This document shows, piece after piece, positions 20,480 through 30,189 of a DNA stretch of 64,000 nucleotides. The notes under the pieces were generated by a model, which made no database searches, was not told the origin of the DNA, and saw only the letters and a list, made by a program, of their open reading frames with translations. The DNA is taken from positions 50,295 through 114,294 of the forward strand of contig JAGPCO010000007.1 of NCBI GenBank assembly GCA_018058095.1, given 5' to 3'. How positions within the stretch are numbered: the stretch's first letter is position 1; every line of letters starts with the position of its first letter. The DNA comes from Kofleriaceae bacterium. GTDB taxonomy: Bacteria > Myxococcota_A > Polyangia > Haliangiales > Haliangiaceae. The translations under genes were made by a program, and so were the position numbers.

Positions 20480-21412
20480 ATGAAGAAGATGCTCCTGGCC
20501 CTCGGCCTCATCATGGCCACCACCACCACCGGCTGTACCTTGTACTTCGGTGGCAACGACGAACCCGAGTGTCCTCCGGGCACCTACCTGACCTACGACG
20601 AGTACGGTCCGGTCTGCGTGGAAGGCAACCCGCCGTGGGGCTACGGCTGCACCACCGACTACCAGTGCGCCGCCGGTTGCTACTGCGACCTCGGCTCTGG
20701 CACCTGCATCGAGGGCGGCTGGTGCACCAGCGACGCCGAGTGCCCGTCGGGCTACCTGTGCGACGAGAACCGCCAGTCGTGCGACCCCGACGGCACGTCG
20801 GGCTCGTGCGCCGACGACACGCAGTGCGGCTACGGCTACTACTGCGACGAGGGCTCGGGCGCCTGCATCCCCAGCACCGCGTGTGACCCGGGCAACCCGG
20901 CCTCGTGCGGCACCGGCTACCTGTGCAACGGCGCCGGGACCTGCGAGCCGATCGGCTGCACCGACGACTCGTCGTGCGCCGCTGGCTGCTACTGCGACCC
21001 GAACGGCAACTGCGCCGAGAGCTGCTACTGCACCACCGACGCCGAGGCGCAGGCCTCCGGCTTCGGGTTCTGCGACGAGGCCCGCAACACCTGCATGCCC
21101 GGCGCCGACCCCGACCGTGGCAGCTGCAACGCCGCCGTGACCTGCACCCTGGGCGCCCCGACCTGCGCCGCCGGCCAGGTCCCGCTCATCAAGGACGGCT
21201 GCTACACCGGCGAGTGCGTCGCCATCAACACCTGCGACGTGCCGCCGCCGTGCACCGCCCTCAACACCGAGGCGCTGTGCCTGGTCGACCAGGCCTGCCA
21301 CCCGGAGTACACCGGCCGCAACTGCACCACGCCGGACGGCGCGGCCTGCACCTCCGGCGCGATGAACTGCACCTGCGAGAGCTACGCGTTCGACGAGTGC
21401 GTCGCCGACTGA
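20480..21412 (+). CDS. Cys-rich surface lipoprotein with EGF-like repeats
   Basis: 310 residues. GGAGG at 20468-20472 sets ATG 20480. A short signal (MLLALGLIMATTTTGC) gives a lipid anchor at the first Cys. The mature part has several degenerate repeats of about 30 residues with patterns such as CTxDxxCAAGCYCD and CTSDAECPSGYLCDENRQSC, spaced like the Cys-rich or Dickkopf/EGF-like modules found in myxobacterial surface proteins. It is probably disulphide-linked and exposed outside the cell. It is controlled by a sigma-54-like promoter, which points to regulated expression, for example under starvation, development or predation (inference). Confidence 0.8.
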   Translation: MKKMLLALGLIMATTTTGCTLYFGGNDEPECPPGTYLTYDEYGPVCVEGNPPWGYGCTTDYQCAAGCYCDLGSGTCIEGGWCTSDAECPSGYLCDENRQSCDPDGTSGSCADDTQCGYGYYCDEGSGACIPSTACDPGNPASCGTGYLCNGAGTCEPIGCTDDSSCAAGCYCDPNGNCAESCYCTTDAEAQASGFGFCDEARNTCMPGADPDRGSCNAAVTCTLGAPTCAAGQVPLIKDGCYTGECVAINTCDVPPPCTALNTEALCLVDQACHPEYTGRNCTTPDGAACTSGAMNCTCESYAFDECVAD

Positions 21413-21468
21413 GCGCTCGGGGTTCGTCCCGTCCCACGATCGTCCCCCACGATCACGACTGAATGCTG

Positions 21469-21503
21469 CGGGTCCGGCCTGGTGTCGGGCCCGCGGTGTT
21501 TTT
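21469..21503 (+). terminator. possible intrinsic terminator
   Basis: CGGGTCC pairs with GGGCCCG (one G-U) across an 11-base loop, followed six bases later by TTTTT. It lies 57 bases after the Cys-rich lipoprotein stop. Confidence 0.4.
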
Positions 21504-21536
21504 CGGCCCCCTGGTCCGGCGATTCGGCCCCCTGGT
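21502..21536 (+). repeat. two direct 14-bp repeats 21 bp apart
   Basis: TTCGGCCCCCTGGT occurs identically at 21502-21515 and 21523-21536, two helical turns apart, with a third partial CTTCGGCCACC at about 21538. They lie 46 bp upstream of the next gene's ATG, a position suited to a tandem-binding regulator. Confidence 0.5.
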
Positions 21537-21581
21537 GCTTCGGCCACCACCGGGCCCGCGCGGGCTTGCTACCCTGTGGCC

Positions 21582-22016
21582 ATGCTGCGCTTCGACGAGA
21601 CCATGGCCGGCAGCTGGACCCCGACGGGTGGGGGCTCGCCGCGGCCGCTGCGCTTCTCGGTCGAGGTCTCGGCCCCGTCGCTGCGCGAGCATCTGCGCAC
21701 CGGGCGGGCCGGGCTGCGCGGGGTGATCGACGCCGACGGGCTGGCGACGCAGGCGCCGCTGACCGGCACCATCCTCATCCGGCCGCTCGACCCCCGACAG
21801 CGCCGCATCCGCTACGAGTTCGAGTTCCCGGCCGACGACGGCCGGGCCGTGCGCTTCGAGGGCCAGAAGGACATCCGCTGGCTGGCAGCGCGCCGGACCT
21901 GGACCACCCTGCCGGGCGCGTTGTGGCACGGCTCGGACCAGATCGGGACCAGTGAGACCCGGTTCGACCTGGCGCACGACAGCGTGCGCTTCGCCCGCTC
22001 GTTCCGCTTCTGGTAG
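21582..22016 (+). CDS. small protein resembling a GMC-oxidoreductase-associated domain
   Basis: 144 residues from ATG 21582 (GTG 21576 is also possible). It begins LRFDETMAGSWTP and has strand-like blocks (LTGTILIRPLDPRQRRIRYEFEF, RAVRFEGQKDIRW) ending in FARSFRFW. The 'F-E-M-G' opening, followed by a beta-rich 130-residue body, is like a domain fused to cholesterol-oxidase/GMC-type proteins in actinobacteria. Here it stands alone. Enzymatic function is not suggested. It is convergent with a glycosyltransferase gene, with one base between stops. Confidence 0.5.
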   Translation: MLRFDETMAGSWTPTGGGSPRPLRFSVEVSAPSLREHLRTGRAGLRGVIDADGLATQAPLTGTILIRPLDPRQRRIRYEFEFPADDGRAVRFEGQKDIRWLAARRTWTTLPGALWHGSDQIGTSETRFDLAHDSVRFARSFRFW

Positions 22017-22017
22017 C

Positions 22018-23844
22018 TCAGCGCGCCGGAGGGCCCGGGCCGGACTCTTGGCCGTGAACGGGGCCCGGGCGAGGCGGGCGACGATACAGCGACACGATCG
22101 GCACGCCGTCGACCCGCAGCACGAACACCGGGGCGACCGTCCCGTACGCCTTCCACACCAGGTAGTCGTGGCGCGCGAAGTGGCGCTCGTGCACCACCAG
22201 CGCCCACTGGCTGCGCTCGATGCCGCCGGCGTACTCGCTGCCGGCGTCGGGGAGCGAACGCGGGATGAGGCCGGCCGCCAGGTAGCGGCCCCAGGCCGGC
22301 GAGGCGTCGTGGCTGTACACCGGCGCGGCCGGCTGACCGGGGCCGGGAGCATGGCTGCGCAGGTACGGCAACACGCCGCGCGCCGCGTAGCCCCAGAACT
22401 GACGGTTCATGCCGAGGTCGGCCCCACCCGGGGCGCCGCCGGCGAGTGCGTTGTAGTGGGTCAGGCCGTACGGGTGCGCGTGCCGGGTCTCGGTCGCGGC
22501 CGCGCTCACCACCAGCGAGGCGACCGCGGCCACCACGGCGTGCTCGAGCCGGCGCGCCCGCATCGGGGCCGCCGCCCAGGCCCAGCTCGCCCGCATCGCC
22601 GCCGCGGCCCGGCGCGCCGCCCACACCGCGCCGACGCCGGCCACCACGCACAGGCTGGGGATGGCCGGCGCCCAGTGTTTCTCGGCCCCGAAGATGGGCG
22701 TGCTGCCGAGGAAGAACGGCCCCATCGCCGCCGCCGCCGACAGCAGGAGCAGCAGGCCGGCGCCGTGCGCGGGGTCGGGGCTGGCGCCGCGGCGCCAGCG
22801 CGCCAACCACACCGCGGCGCCGAGGCCGGCCGCGACCAAGGTGACCACCGGCACGGTCAGCGCGGTGGTGACCAGGGCGACGTGCCACGGGAACGGCGGC
22901 GCGTTCCAGTTGTCGCCGAGGTACTCGAAGTTGTAGTGGACGTGGTGGAGGTGGAAGCCGATCCAGTCGGACAGGTGGGCCACGGTGTCGAACCACAACC
23001 ACGGCCACAGCGCGATCAGCACGAGCGGGCCCAGGCCGGCCATCGCCACCAGCGGCCACGGCTTGGCCTGCCAGGCGCCGCGCCCGATCGCGGCCAGGCT
23101 GGCCGCGGCCCGCACCAGCAAGCGCGCCGGCGCCGGGCGCCCGGCAGCGGCGGCGGTGGCCGCGTCGACGCGGGACCGCTGGCGCCGGTAGGCCAGCACG
23201 GCGGCGTGCAGCATGAGCGGCGCCGGCAGGATGAGGGCGTTGTGCTTGGTGGCCAGGGCCAGCCCGAACATCACGCCGGCCAGCACGGCCCAGCGCCGCG
23301 ACGCCTGCCCGCGCCACACCGCGTACACGGTGGCGAACCACAGGGCGGCGATGGCGGCGTCGAAGCAGGCCAGCTCGGCGTGGAACAGGGCGCGCGGCAG
23401 GAACAACGCGCAGCCGGCGGCGACCACCGCCTCGGCCCGGCCCCACAGGCGCCGGGTCCAGGCCATCACCAGCACCACCAGCAGGGCGTTGGCGAGAGCG
23501 CTGGGCAGGCGGTAGGCGGTGACCTCGTCGGCCCAGCCCAGGCGATCGTGCACGACGTGTTCGGACAGGCCGAACAGGGTCTTCATGAGCGGCGGGTGCT
23601 CGCGGTTGCCGTCGGTCGCGCCCTTGCCGCCGAAGGTGGCGGTGATGGCGCGCTCGGACAGGCCGTCGCCGTCGCCCAGCAGCGTGCGCCACCAGGTGGC
23701 GTAGCGGCTGCCGTGGTCCATGTACACGACCTCGTCGCGGGCGATGCCGGTCTCGGTGCTGCGGGCCACCGCCAGCGTCGTCGCCAGCACGAACACGGCC
23801 ACGTACAACACCCGATCCCACCACCGGCCGGGCCCGCCGCTCAT
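22018..23844 (-). CDS. GT39/ArnT-like membrane glycosyltransferase
   Basis: 608 residues with about ten to twelve hydrophobic segments. The first periplasmic loop carries the acidic pair of GT-C enzymes (GIARDEVVYMDHGSRY), followed by the REHPPLMKTLF block typical of dolichyl/polyprenyl-phosphate mannosyltransferase-type (PMT_2) proteins. It would transfer a sugar from a polyprenyl carrier to lipid A, a glycan or a protein at the outer face of the inner membrane; the acceptor is unknown. Start ATG 23844 overlaps the stop of the preceding gene by four bases. Confidence 0.8.
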   Translation of the reverse strand: MSGGPGRWWDRVLYVAVFVLATTLAVARSTETGIARDEVVYMDHGSRYATWWRTLLGDGDGLSERAITATFGGKGATDGNREHPPLMKTLFGLSEHVVHDRLGWADEVTAYRLPSALANALLVVLVMAWTRRLWGRAEAVVAAGCALFLPRALFHAELACFDAAIAALWFATVYAVWRGQASRRWAVLAGVMFGLALATKHNALILPAPLMLHAAVLAYRRQRSRVDAATAAAAGRPAPARLLVRAAASLAAIGRGAWQAKPWPLVAMAGLGPLVLIALWPWLWFDTVAHLSDWIGFHLHHVHYNFEYLGDNWNAPPFPWHVALVTTALTVPVVTLVAAGLGAAVWLARWRRGASPDPAHGAGLLLLLSAAAAMGPFFLGSTPIFGAEKHWAPAIPSLCVVAGVGAVWAARRAAAAMRASWAWAAAPMRARRLEHAVVAAVASLVVSAAATETRHAHPYGLTHYNALAGGAPGGADLGMNRQFWGYAARGVLPYLRSHAPGPGQPAAPVYSHDASPAWGRYLAAGLIPRSLPDAGSEYAGGIERSQWALVVHERHFARHDYLVWKAYGTVAPVFVLRVDGVPIVSLYRRPPRPGPVHGQESGPGPPAR

Positions 23845-24734
23845 CGCCGGGCCTCGGCCGCGAAGCAGATGCGGCGATCACGCGCGCCGGCGCCGACGGC
23901 GGTGGCGACGAAGGCCAGCCGGTGCCGGCCGGGGGTGGTGGCGGCGGCGAAGCGGCGCCAGCCGTCGTCGACGCCGACGGTGATCGACGCCACCTCCTGG
24001 CCGTCGACCTCGACCGCGAGGCGGCCGGGGGCGCGCACGTCGCGCCGGGTGAACACGTCGGCCAGCCCGACGTAGCCGACCAGCTCGCGCCCGAGCTCGA
24101 CCTCGGCCAGCTCGAGGCGGACGCTGCCACCAGGCGCGGGGATGACCTGGACACACCGACGCGGCGTGAAGCCGACCTCGGCCAGCTCCAGGCTGGGGCC
24201 GCCGGCGCGGGCGCCGGTGACGGCGAAGGCGCGCAGCTGGTCGCGCACGTCGGTCACGACCTGGGCGGGGGTGCGCACGAAGCGGCGCACGGTCAGGCCG
24301 TCGTAGCGGGTGGTCGAGACCGGCGACAGGCCGCGGGTCTCGTCGGCGCGGGCGCCGCGGGCCGACAGCTCCCAGATGGTGCCGTAGCGAGCGGCGTCCA
24401 TCCGGGCCGCGGCGTCGATCGGGATGAGGTCGCCCAGGTGCAGGCGCAGCACCGGGTCGAGCCAGGCCGGGGCCACCACCAGCAGGTCGCCCGGCTGGTG
24501 CTGGGCGCGGATGGCGGCGGCGGCATCGCGCCAGGCCTCGTCGTCGGGCACGTCGGCGCCGGCGCGGGTGGTGGCCCGGATCTCCCACAGGGCGACGGCG
24601 AGCAGGACCAGCGCCGGCGCCAGGCCGAGCGCGAGGGCGCGAGCGCGGGTGCGGCGGCCGGAGGTGGCGGCGCCCGACGCGGCGGTCACCGGCGCGGTGG
24701 CGGCCGGCGCGGCGACGGGATCGGCGACCGACAC
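23841..24734 (-). CDS. membrane-anchored protein of unknown function, glycosyltransferase partner
   Basis: 297 residues from GTG 24734 (GGTTGGGG lies just upstream); a TTG at 24770 is less likely. After an Ala-rich tail comes a single hydrophobic segment (ALALGLAPALVLLAVALWEI), then an exported region beginning AGADVPDDEAWRDAAAAIRAQHQPGDLLVVAPAWLDPV. This resembles the soluble part found next to or fused to PMT-type glycosyltransferases. A C-terminal beta-sandwich-like part follows. It is coupled by ATGA overlap to the GT39-like gene. Confidence 0.6.
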   Translation of the reverse strand: MSVADPVAAPAATAPVTAASGAATSGRRTRARALALGLAPALVLLAVALWEIRATTRAGADVPDDEAWRDAAAAIRAQHQPGDLLVVAPAWLDPVLRLHLGDLIPIDAAARMDAARYGTIWELSARGARADETRGLSPVSTTRYDGLTVRRFVRTPAQVVTDVRDQLRAFAVTGARAGGPSLELAEVGFTPRRCVQVIPAPGGSVRLELAEVELGRELVGYVGLADVFTRRDVRAPGRLAVEVDGQEVASITVGVDDGWRRFAAATTPGRHRLAFVATAVGAGARDRRICFAAEARR

Positions 24735-24870
24735 GCGCCCCAACCTACTGCCAGGCCGGCGGCGACACAACCGGCCGGCGGCGCCACGGCGACCACGCCG
24801 GGCTCGCGTGCCGCCGGCGTGCCGGCGCCGTTGCCGCGCGCGCCCTTTGCGGCGATGCTGCGCCGGCCCG

Positions 24871-26250
24871 GTGCCTGCCCTCCTCCGCCTCCGCCCGTAC
24901 GCGATCGCCTACGCCGTCGCGCTGGTCGCCTTGGCCATCGTCGCCGGCGATCGGCTGCGCCAGCAGTCGTCGGACCCGCACTTCGTATACCAGGCCGAGG
25001 CCTGGCTCCACGGCGAGGTCGCCATCCGCGCCCCGCTCAAGGGCGACGACTGGGCCAAGCTGGAGACGGTCACCCTCGACGACGGCCGCCAGGTACGCGG
25101 CCGCCGCCTGATGTCGCGGCCGGCCTTCCGGATCGCCGGCGGCGGTGAGGTGGCGACGGCGCGGATCAAGAGCAGCCAGGGCCAGACCGCGTTCATGTCG
25201 TTCCCGCCGGTGCCGGCGCTGGTGATGCTGCCGGTGGCGCTGGCCTCCGGGCGGGCCGGCAACGACGTGGTGCCGACGGTGCTGCTGGCGGCGCTGGTGC
25301 TGCCGCTTGCGCTGCTGTGCGTGCGCCGGCTCGGCGCGGCCGGGCTGGCCGAGCGGTCGTGGACCGACAGCTGGTGGCTGGCGGTGACGCTGGCGTTCGG
25401 CACGGTGTTCTTCTTCGCCGCGGTCGGGGGCAAGGTGTGGTTCACCGCCCACGTCGTCGGCGTGGTGCTGGCGCTGCTGTACGCGTGGGCGGCGACGGGC
25501 GCGGCCCACCCGGTCGTCGCCGGGCTGGCGCTGGGCCTGGCCGCGCTGACCCGCACGCCGATGGCGTTCATGTTCCCGTGGTTCGTGCTCGAGGCCTGGC
25601 GGGTCGCCGGTGGCGCCGCGGCCTGGCGAGCCGACCGCGCGGCGGTGGTGCGGGCCGTGCGTGGCCCGCTCGTGCGCTTCGCCGCGCCGGTCGTGGTGCT
25701 GGCGGTGGTGGCGATGATCTACAACCACGCCCGGTTCGCGGCGCCGACCGAGTTCGGGCACTCGTACCTCGAGGTGCGGCAGCAGGCGCAGATCGAGGCG
25801 CACGGCCTGTTCTCGTACCAGTACCTGGCGCGCAACCTGGCCGTGGCCTTCACGCTCTTGCCCGAGCTGCCCGGCCGCGCGCCGTGGATCCAGGTGTCGG
25901 GCCACGGCCTGGCCATGTGGGTCACGACGCCGCTGCTGCTGCTGCTGCTGTGGCCGGCCCGGCGTGGCCCGGCCCACCGCGCGTTGTGGCTGACCGTGGC
26001 CGCGGTCGCGCTGCCGACCTTCTTCTACCAGAACTCCGGCTGGGTCCAGTTCGGCTACCGCTTCAGCCTCGACTACCTGCCCTTCCTCGTGCTCCTGCTC
26101 GCCGTCGGCGGCCGCCCGCTCGGGCGCTGGGCCCGGCTGCTCATCGTCGTCGGCGTGGTGATCAACCTGGCCGGGGCGTGGACCTTCGGCCGATCCGGCG
26201 AGTACTACCGGGTCGGCGGCCGCGCCTACGACACCGTCGTCGCGCACTAG
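24871..26250 (+). CDS. polytopic membrane protein, GT-C-like
   Basis: 459 residues from GTG 24871, the most downstream start that keeps the first membrane segment (YAIAYAVALVALAIVAGD). The open frame upstream is non-membrane shadow. About nine hydrophobic segments are separated by short loops. A long first external loop (about residues 25-110) contains SSDPHFVYQAEAWLHGEV, resembling the catalytic loop of GT-C glycosyltransferases, with Asp and Glu. No ribosome site is obvious. It ends at the edge of the repeat-rich island. Confidence 0.6.
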   Translation: MPALLRLRPYAIAYAVALVALAIVAGDRLRQQSSDPHFVYQAEAWLHGEVAIRAPLKGDDWAKLETVTLDDGRQVRGRRLMSRPAFRIAGGGEVATARIKSSQGQTAFMSFPPVPALVMLPVALASGRAGNDVVPTVLLAALVLPLALLCVRRLGAAGLAERSWTDSWWLAVTLAFGTVFFFAAVGGKVWFTAHVVGVVLALLYAWAATGAAHPVVAGLALGLAALTRTPMAFMFPWFVLEAWRVAGGAAAWRADRAAVVRAVRGPLVRFAAPVVVLAVVAMIYNHARFAAPTEFGHSYLEVRQQAQIEAHGLFSYQYLARNLAVAFTLLPELPGRAPWIQVSGHGLAMWVTTPLLLLLLWPARRGPAHRALWLTVAAVALPTFFYQNSGWVQFGYRFSLDYLPFLVLLLAVGGRPLGRWARLLIVVGVVINLAGAWTFGRSGEYYRVGGRAYDTVVAH

Positions 26251-26266
26251 CCCTCCGCTCGGTAAT

Positions 26267-26394
26267 TTCTGATCGCACCGGGCCGGCGAAGCGCGCCGAG
26301 CGCGAGGCGCGGGCGAGGGTGCATACCCGTCGGCACGTGACCGAGCACGCAACGACGCGATCGGCGATGGATCGCCGGCCCGGTGCGATCAGAA
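26267..26394. repeat. 128-bp element with perfect 23-bp inverted ends
   Basis: The 23 bases at 26267-26289 (beginning TTCTGATCGCACC) are the exact reverse complement of 26372-26394. They enclose 82 bases without an ORF. It begins 17 bases after the stop of the membrane-protein gene. The structure fits a REPIN/MITE-like element or a long RNA stem-loop; it lacks a T-run, so a simple terminator is unlikely. Confidence 0.7.
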
Positions 26395-26460
26395 TCTTGC
26401 GGGCGGAACACTGGCGGATGTCCCCTATTGGCGTTGACGTCGCGGTGGTCGGCGTCGTGG

Positions 26461-26513
26461 TCGTGGACCTTGACGGCGACGGCGACGTGGAGGTGGTCGC
26501 CACCTTTGACGCA
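26461..26513 (+). repeat. left 53-bp terminal inverted repeat
   Basis: Contains CCTTGACGGCGACGGCGACG; differs from the right copy only at the base after GGAGGTGG (T here). Confidence 0.85.
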
Positions 26514-26517
26514 GCTC

Positions 26518-26803
26518 TCAGATCATCTTCAACGACACCTTCGAGCAGCTTGGCGCCACGTTCCCAGGGTGATGACCTTGCGCACCTTCATGACGTCGAG
26601 CGAGGCCGCGCACTCCATGGCTTCGGCACGAGCGATCTTGTAGCGGTTGGCGCTGTCGGCTTCGGACCAACGGCCCGCACCTTCGGCGAGGTTGCCCACG
26701 ACGGACTCGGCGGCTCGGGTCAACGGGCCCGCGCGATCGGCATGACCGCGCGGCAAGACATCGACGAGGTCGTTGGCCAAGGCGTCGGGTTGGTTGCGTC
26801 AAA
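26518..26803 (-). pseudogene. decayed four-helix-bundle (23S rRNA IVP, PF05635-type) gene
   Basis: The longest frame runs from TTG 26780 to a stop at 26529. It contains the family signature [18 protein letters not shown] followed by [22 protein letters not shown]. The usual helix 1 of about 40 residues is cut to about 25, with a TGA in frame at about 26803 and no ATG/GTG start. After TLGTWRQAARR the frame is lost: neighbouring frames supply GAKLLEGVV and SLKMI, which together resemble the normal family C-terminus, so at least one or two frameshifts are likely. A divergent but live small gene is less probable. Confidence 0.7.
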
Positions 26804-26847
26804 GGTGGCGTCCACCTCCACGTCGCCGTCGCCGTCAAGGTCCACGA
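26795..26847 (-). repeat. right 53-bp terminal inverted repeat
   Basis: Reverse complement of the left copy except one base. It abuts the hexanucleotide array. Confidence 0.85.
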
Positions 26848-26917
26848 CTACGACCACGACTACGACTACGACTACGACTACGACTACGACTACGACTACG
26901 ACTACGACCACGACCAC
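26846..26917 (+). repeat. hexanucleotide tandem array, 12 units of GAC(T/C)AC
   Basis: Twelve consecutive units: nine GACTAC and three GACCAC. Read on the minus strand they would encode a Val run, but no real gene covers them. Such arrays can change copy number by slippage. Confidence 0.9.
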
Positions 26918-26995
26918 GTCCCGGCGGCGAGCACTCCGACGACCCACGAGGCGCACCGCAGGACCGGGATCAGGCTCGATCGGCGGTCGTTCAGG

Positions 26996-27292
26996 TCATG
27001 GCCGGAACGGCTGGTCGTCCTTGCCGCGGACCGGGCCGGCCAGGCGACGGGCCACGGTCTCCTGCTCCTCCTTGGTCAGGCGGCGGACGTAGACGCCGGC
27101 GGCGTCGATCGAGCGGGCGCCGAAGAAGCCCTCGGACACCGCGTACTCGACCTCGACGATCATGTACGGGTCGTCGCCGATCCACATGAGTTCGTGCTTG
27201 CGCGGGATGCCGACCCACGAGCTGAGCGTGAACTTGTCGCGGGTGCCATCCTCGTTGAGGATGACCATCGTGATGCGCTCGGTGGCGGTCAT
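26996..27292 (-). CDS. small protein of unknown function
   Basis: 98 residues, soluble, of mixed composition ([20 protein letters not shown], then [33 protein letters not shown]). No family is recognised. It starts 22 bases after the dapB stop, so it is probably the third gene of the dapA-dapB transcript. Its codon use matches neighbouring genes, which supports it being real. It faces the repeat island with its 3' end. Confidence 0.6.
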   Translation of the reverse strand: MTATERITMVILNEDGTRDKFTLSSWVGIPRKHELMWIGDDPYMIVEVEYAVSEGFFGARSIDAAGVYVRRLTKEEQETVARRLAGPVRGKDDQPFRP

Positions 27293-27314
27293 GGCGAAGG
27301 GACCTTAGCGCACC

Positions 27315-28114
27315 TCAGCGCGCCGGGCGCAGGCCGAGCACGTCGAGCATGTCGTACCGCCCGGGCGGCTGATCGACCACCCAGCGCGCCGCCCGCAGCG
27401 CCCCGACGGCGAAGATGGCCCGGCTGGTGGCGCGATGGGTCAACTCGACCCGCTCGTGCTCGCCAAACAGGTAGACCGTGTGCTCGCCGACGACGTCGCC
27501 GCCGCGCACCGCGCTCTGGCCGATCTCGCCACGCGGGCGCGGCCCGACGTCGCCGTCGCGGCCGTGGCGCTTGACCTGGTCGTAGCCGGCGCCGTGCCCG
27601 GCGGCGATGGCCCGGCCCAGGGCCAGCGCCGTGCCCGACGGGGCGTCGCGCTTGGCCCGGTGGTGCAGCTCGACGATCTCGGCGTCCCAGCCCGGCCCGA
27701 GCACACGCGCCGCTTGCTCGGCCAGGCCGAGCAGCAGGTTGACGCCGAGCGAGAAGTTGGCGGCGACCACGACGGGCGCGACCTCGGCCAGGGCCGCCAG
27801 CGCGGCCTCGCCGCCGGCGCCGAGGCCGGTGGTGCCGACGACGGCGGCCCGGCGCTGGGTCCGGGCCTCCTCGGCGGCGGCGATGGTCGCGGCCGGGGTG
27901 GTGAAGTCGACGTAGACCTGCGCCGCCGCCAGGGCCGCGCCGAGGTCGGCCCCGCTCCGGGCGCCGGCCGGCAGCGTCGCCCCCGCCGGCGCGCCCGGGC
28001 GATCGGCGACGCTGGCCACCACCAGGCCGCCGTCACCCTCGATGGCGGCGATCACCGCCGCGCCCATCCGGCCCGACGGGCCGAGCACACAGACCGGGAC
28101 CGGCGCGCGCGCGC

Positions 28115-28118
<4 letters not shown>
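27315..28118 (-). CDS. dapB: 4-hydroxy-tetrahydrodipicolinate reductase
   Basis: 267 residues, normal length. The nucleotide site is [14 protein letters not shown], and the signature [17 protein letters not shown] contains the catalytic His and the substrate-binding Lys. It reduces the DapA product with NAD(P)H in the lysine/diaminopimelate pathway. Its ATG overlaps the dapA stop (ATGA), so the two steps are translationally coupled. Confidence 0.95.
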
Positions 28119-29002
<884 letters not shown>

Positions 29003-29077
29003 GGGTTCCTCGGGGTCGATGCGGGCGGTCATAACAACAAACGCGCCGACGCGGGGGCCAATTTCCGTTCCCGCGGC

Positions 29078-30013
<936 letters not shown>

Positions 30014-30189
30014 GGCCGGGCCCGACCTTAGGGCCCGCGCAGGGACAACTCAATCGTTCTCGCGACCGATCCATCCCCGGGGGCGGCGTCGCTCCTCGGT
30101 CACGTACCGCCGGGTAGGCACTCGATCGGTGGCGCGTGGGATCCACCGGCCGCGGCGGGGCCCGCGATTCCGCGCTATCTTCGCCCGCG

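Larger units (their letters stand above)
26461..26847. mobile_element. IVS-like element: 53-bp inverted ends around a four-helix-bundle gene
   Basis: The 53 bases at 26461-26513 are the reverse complement of 26795-26847 with a single mismatch. The 281-bp interior carries the decayed four-helix-bundle gene on the minus strand. This is the plan of the intervening sequences found in 23S rRNA genes of Leptospira and Coxiella (complementary ends plus an IVP ORF), yet there is no rRNA here. No transposase or target-site duplication is seen. Beyond the right end lies a hexanucleotide array, and beyond the left end similar GTGGTC-rich sequence. Confidence 0.65.

Noticed and set aside
26720..26956. 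Minus-strand ORF with about 26 consecutive Val
   Set aside because: It is the hexanucleotide array read in one frame, followed by the element's end and a wrong frame of the four-helix gene; no start signal.
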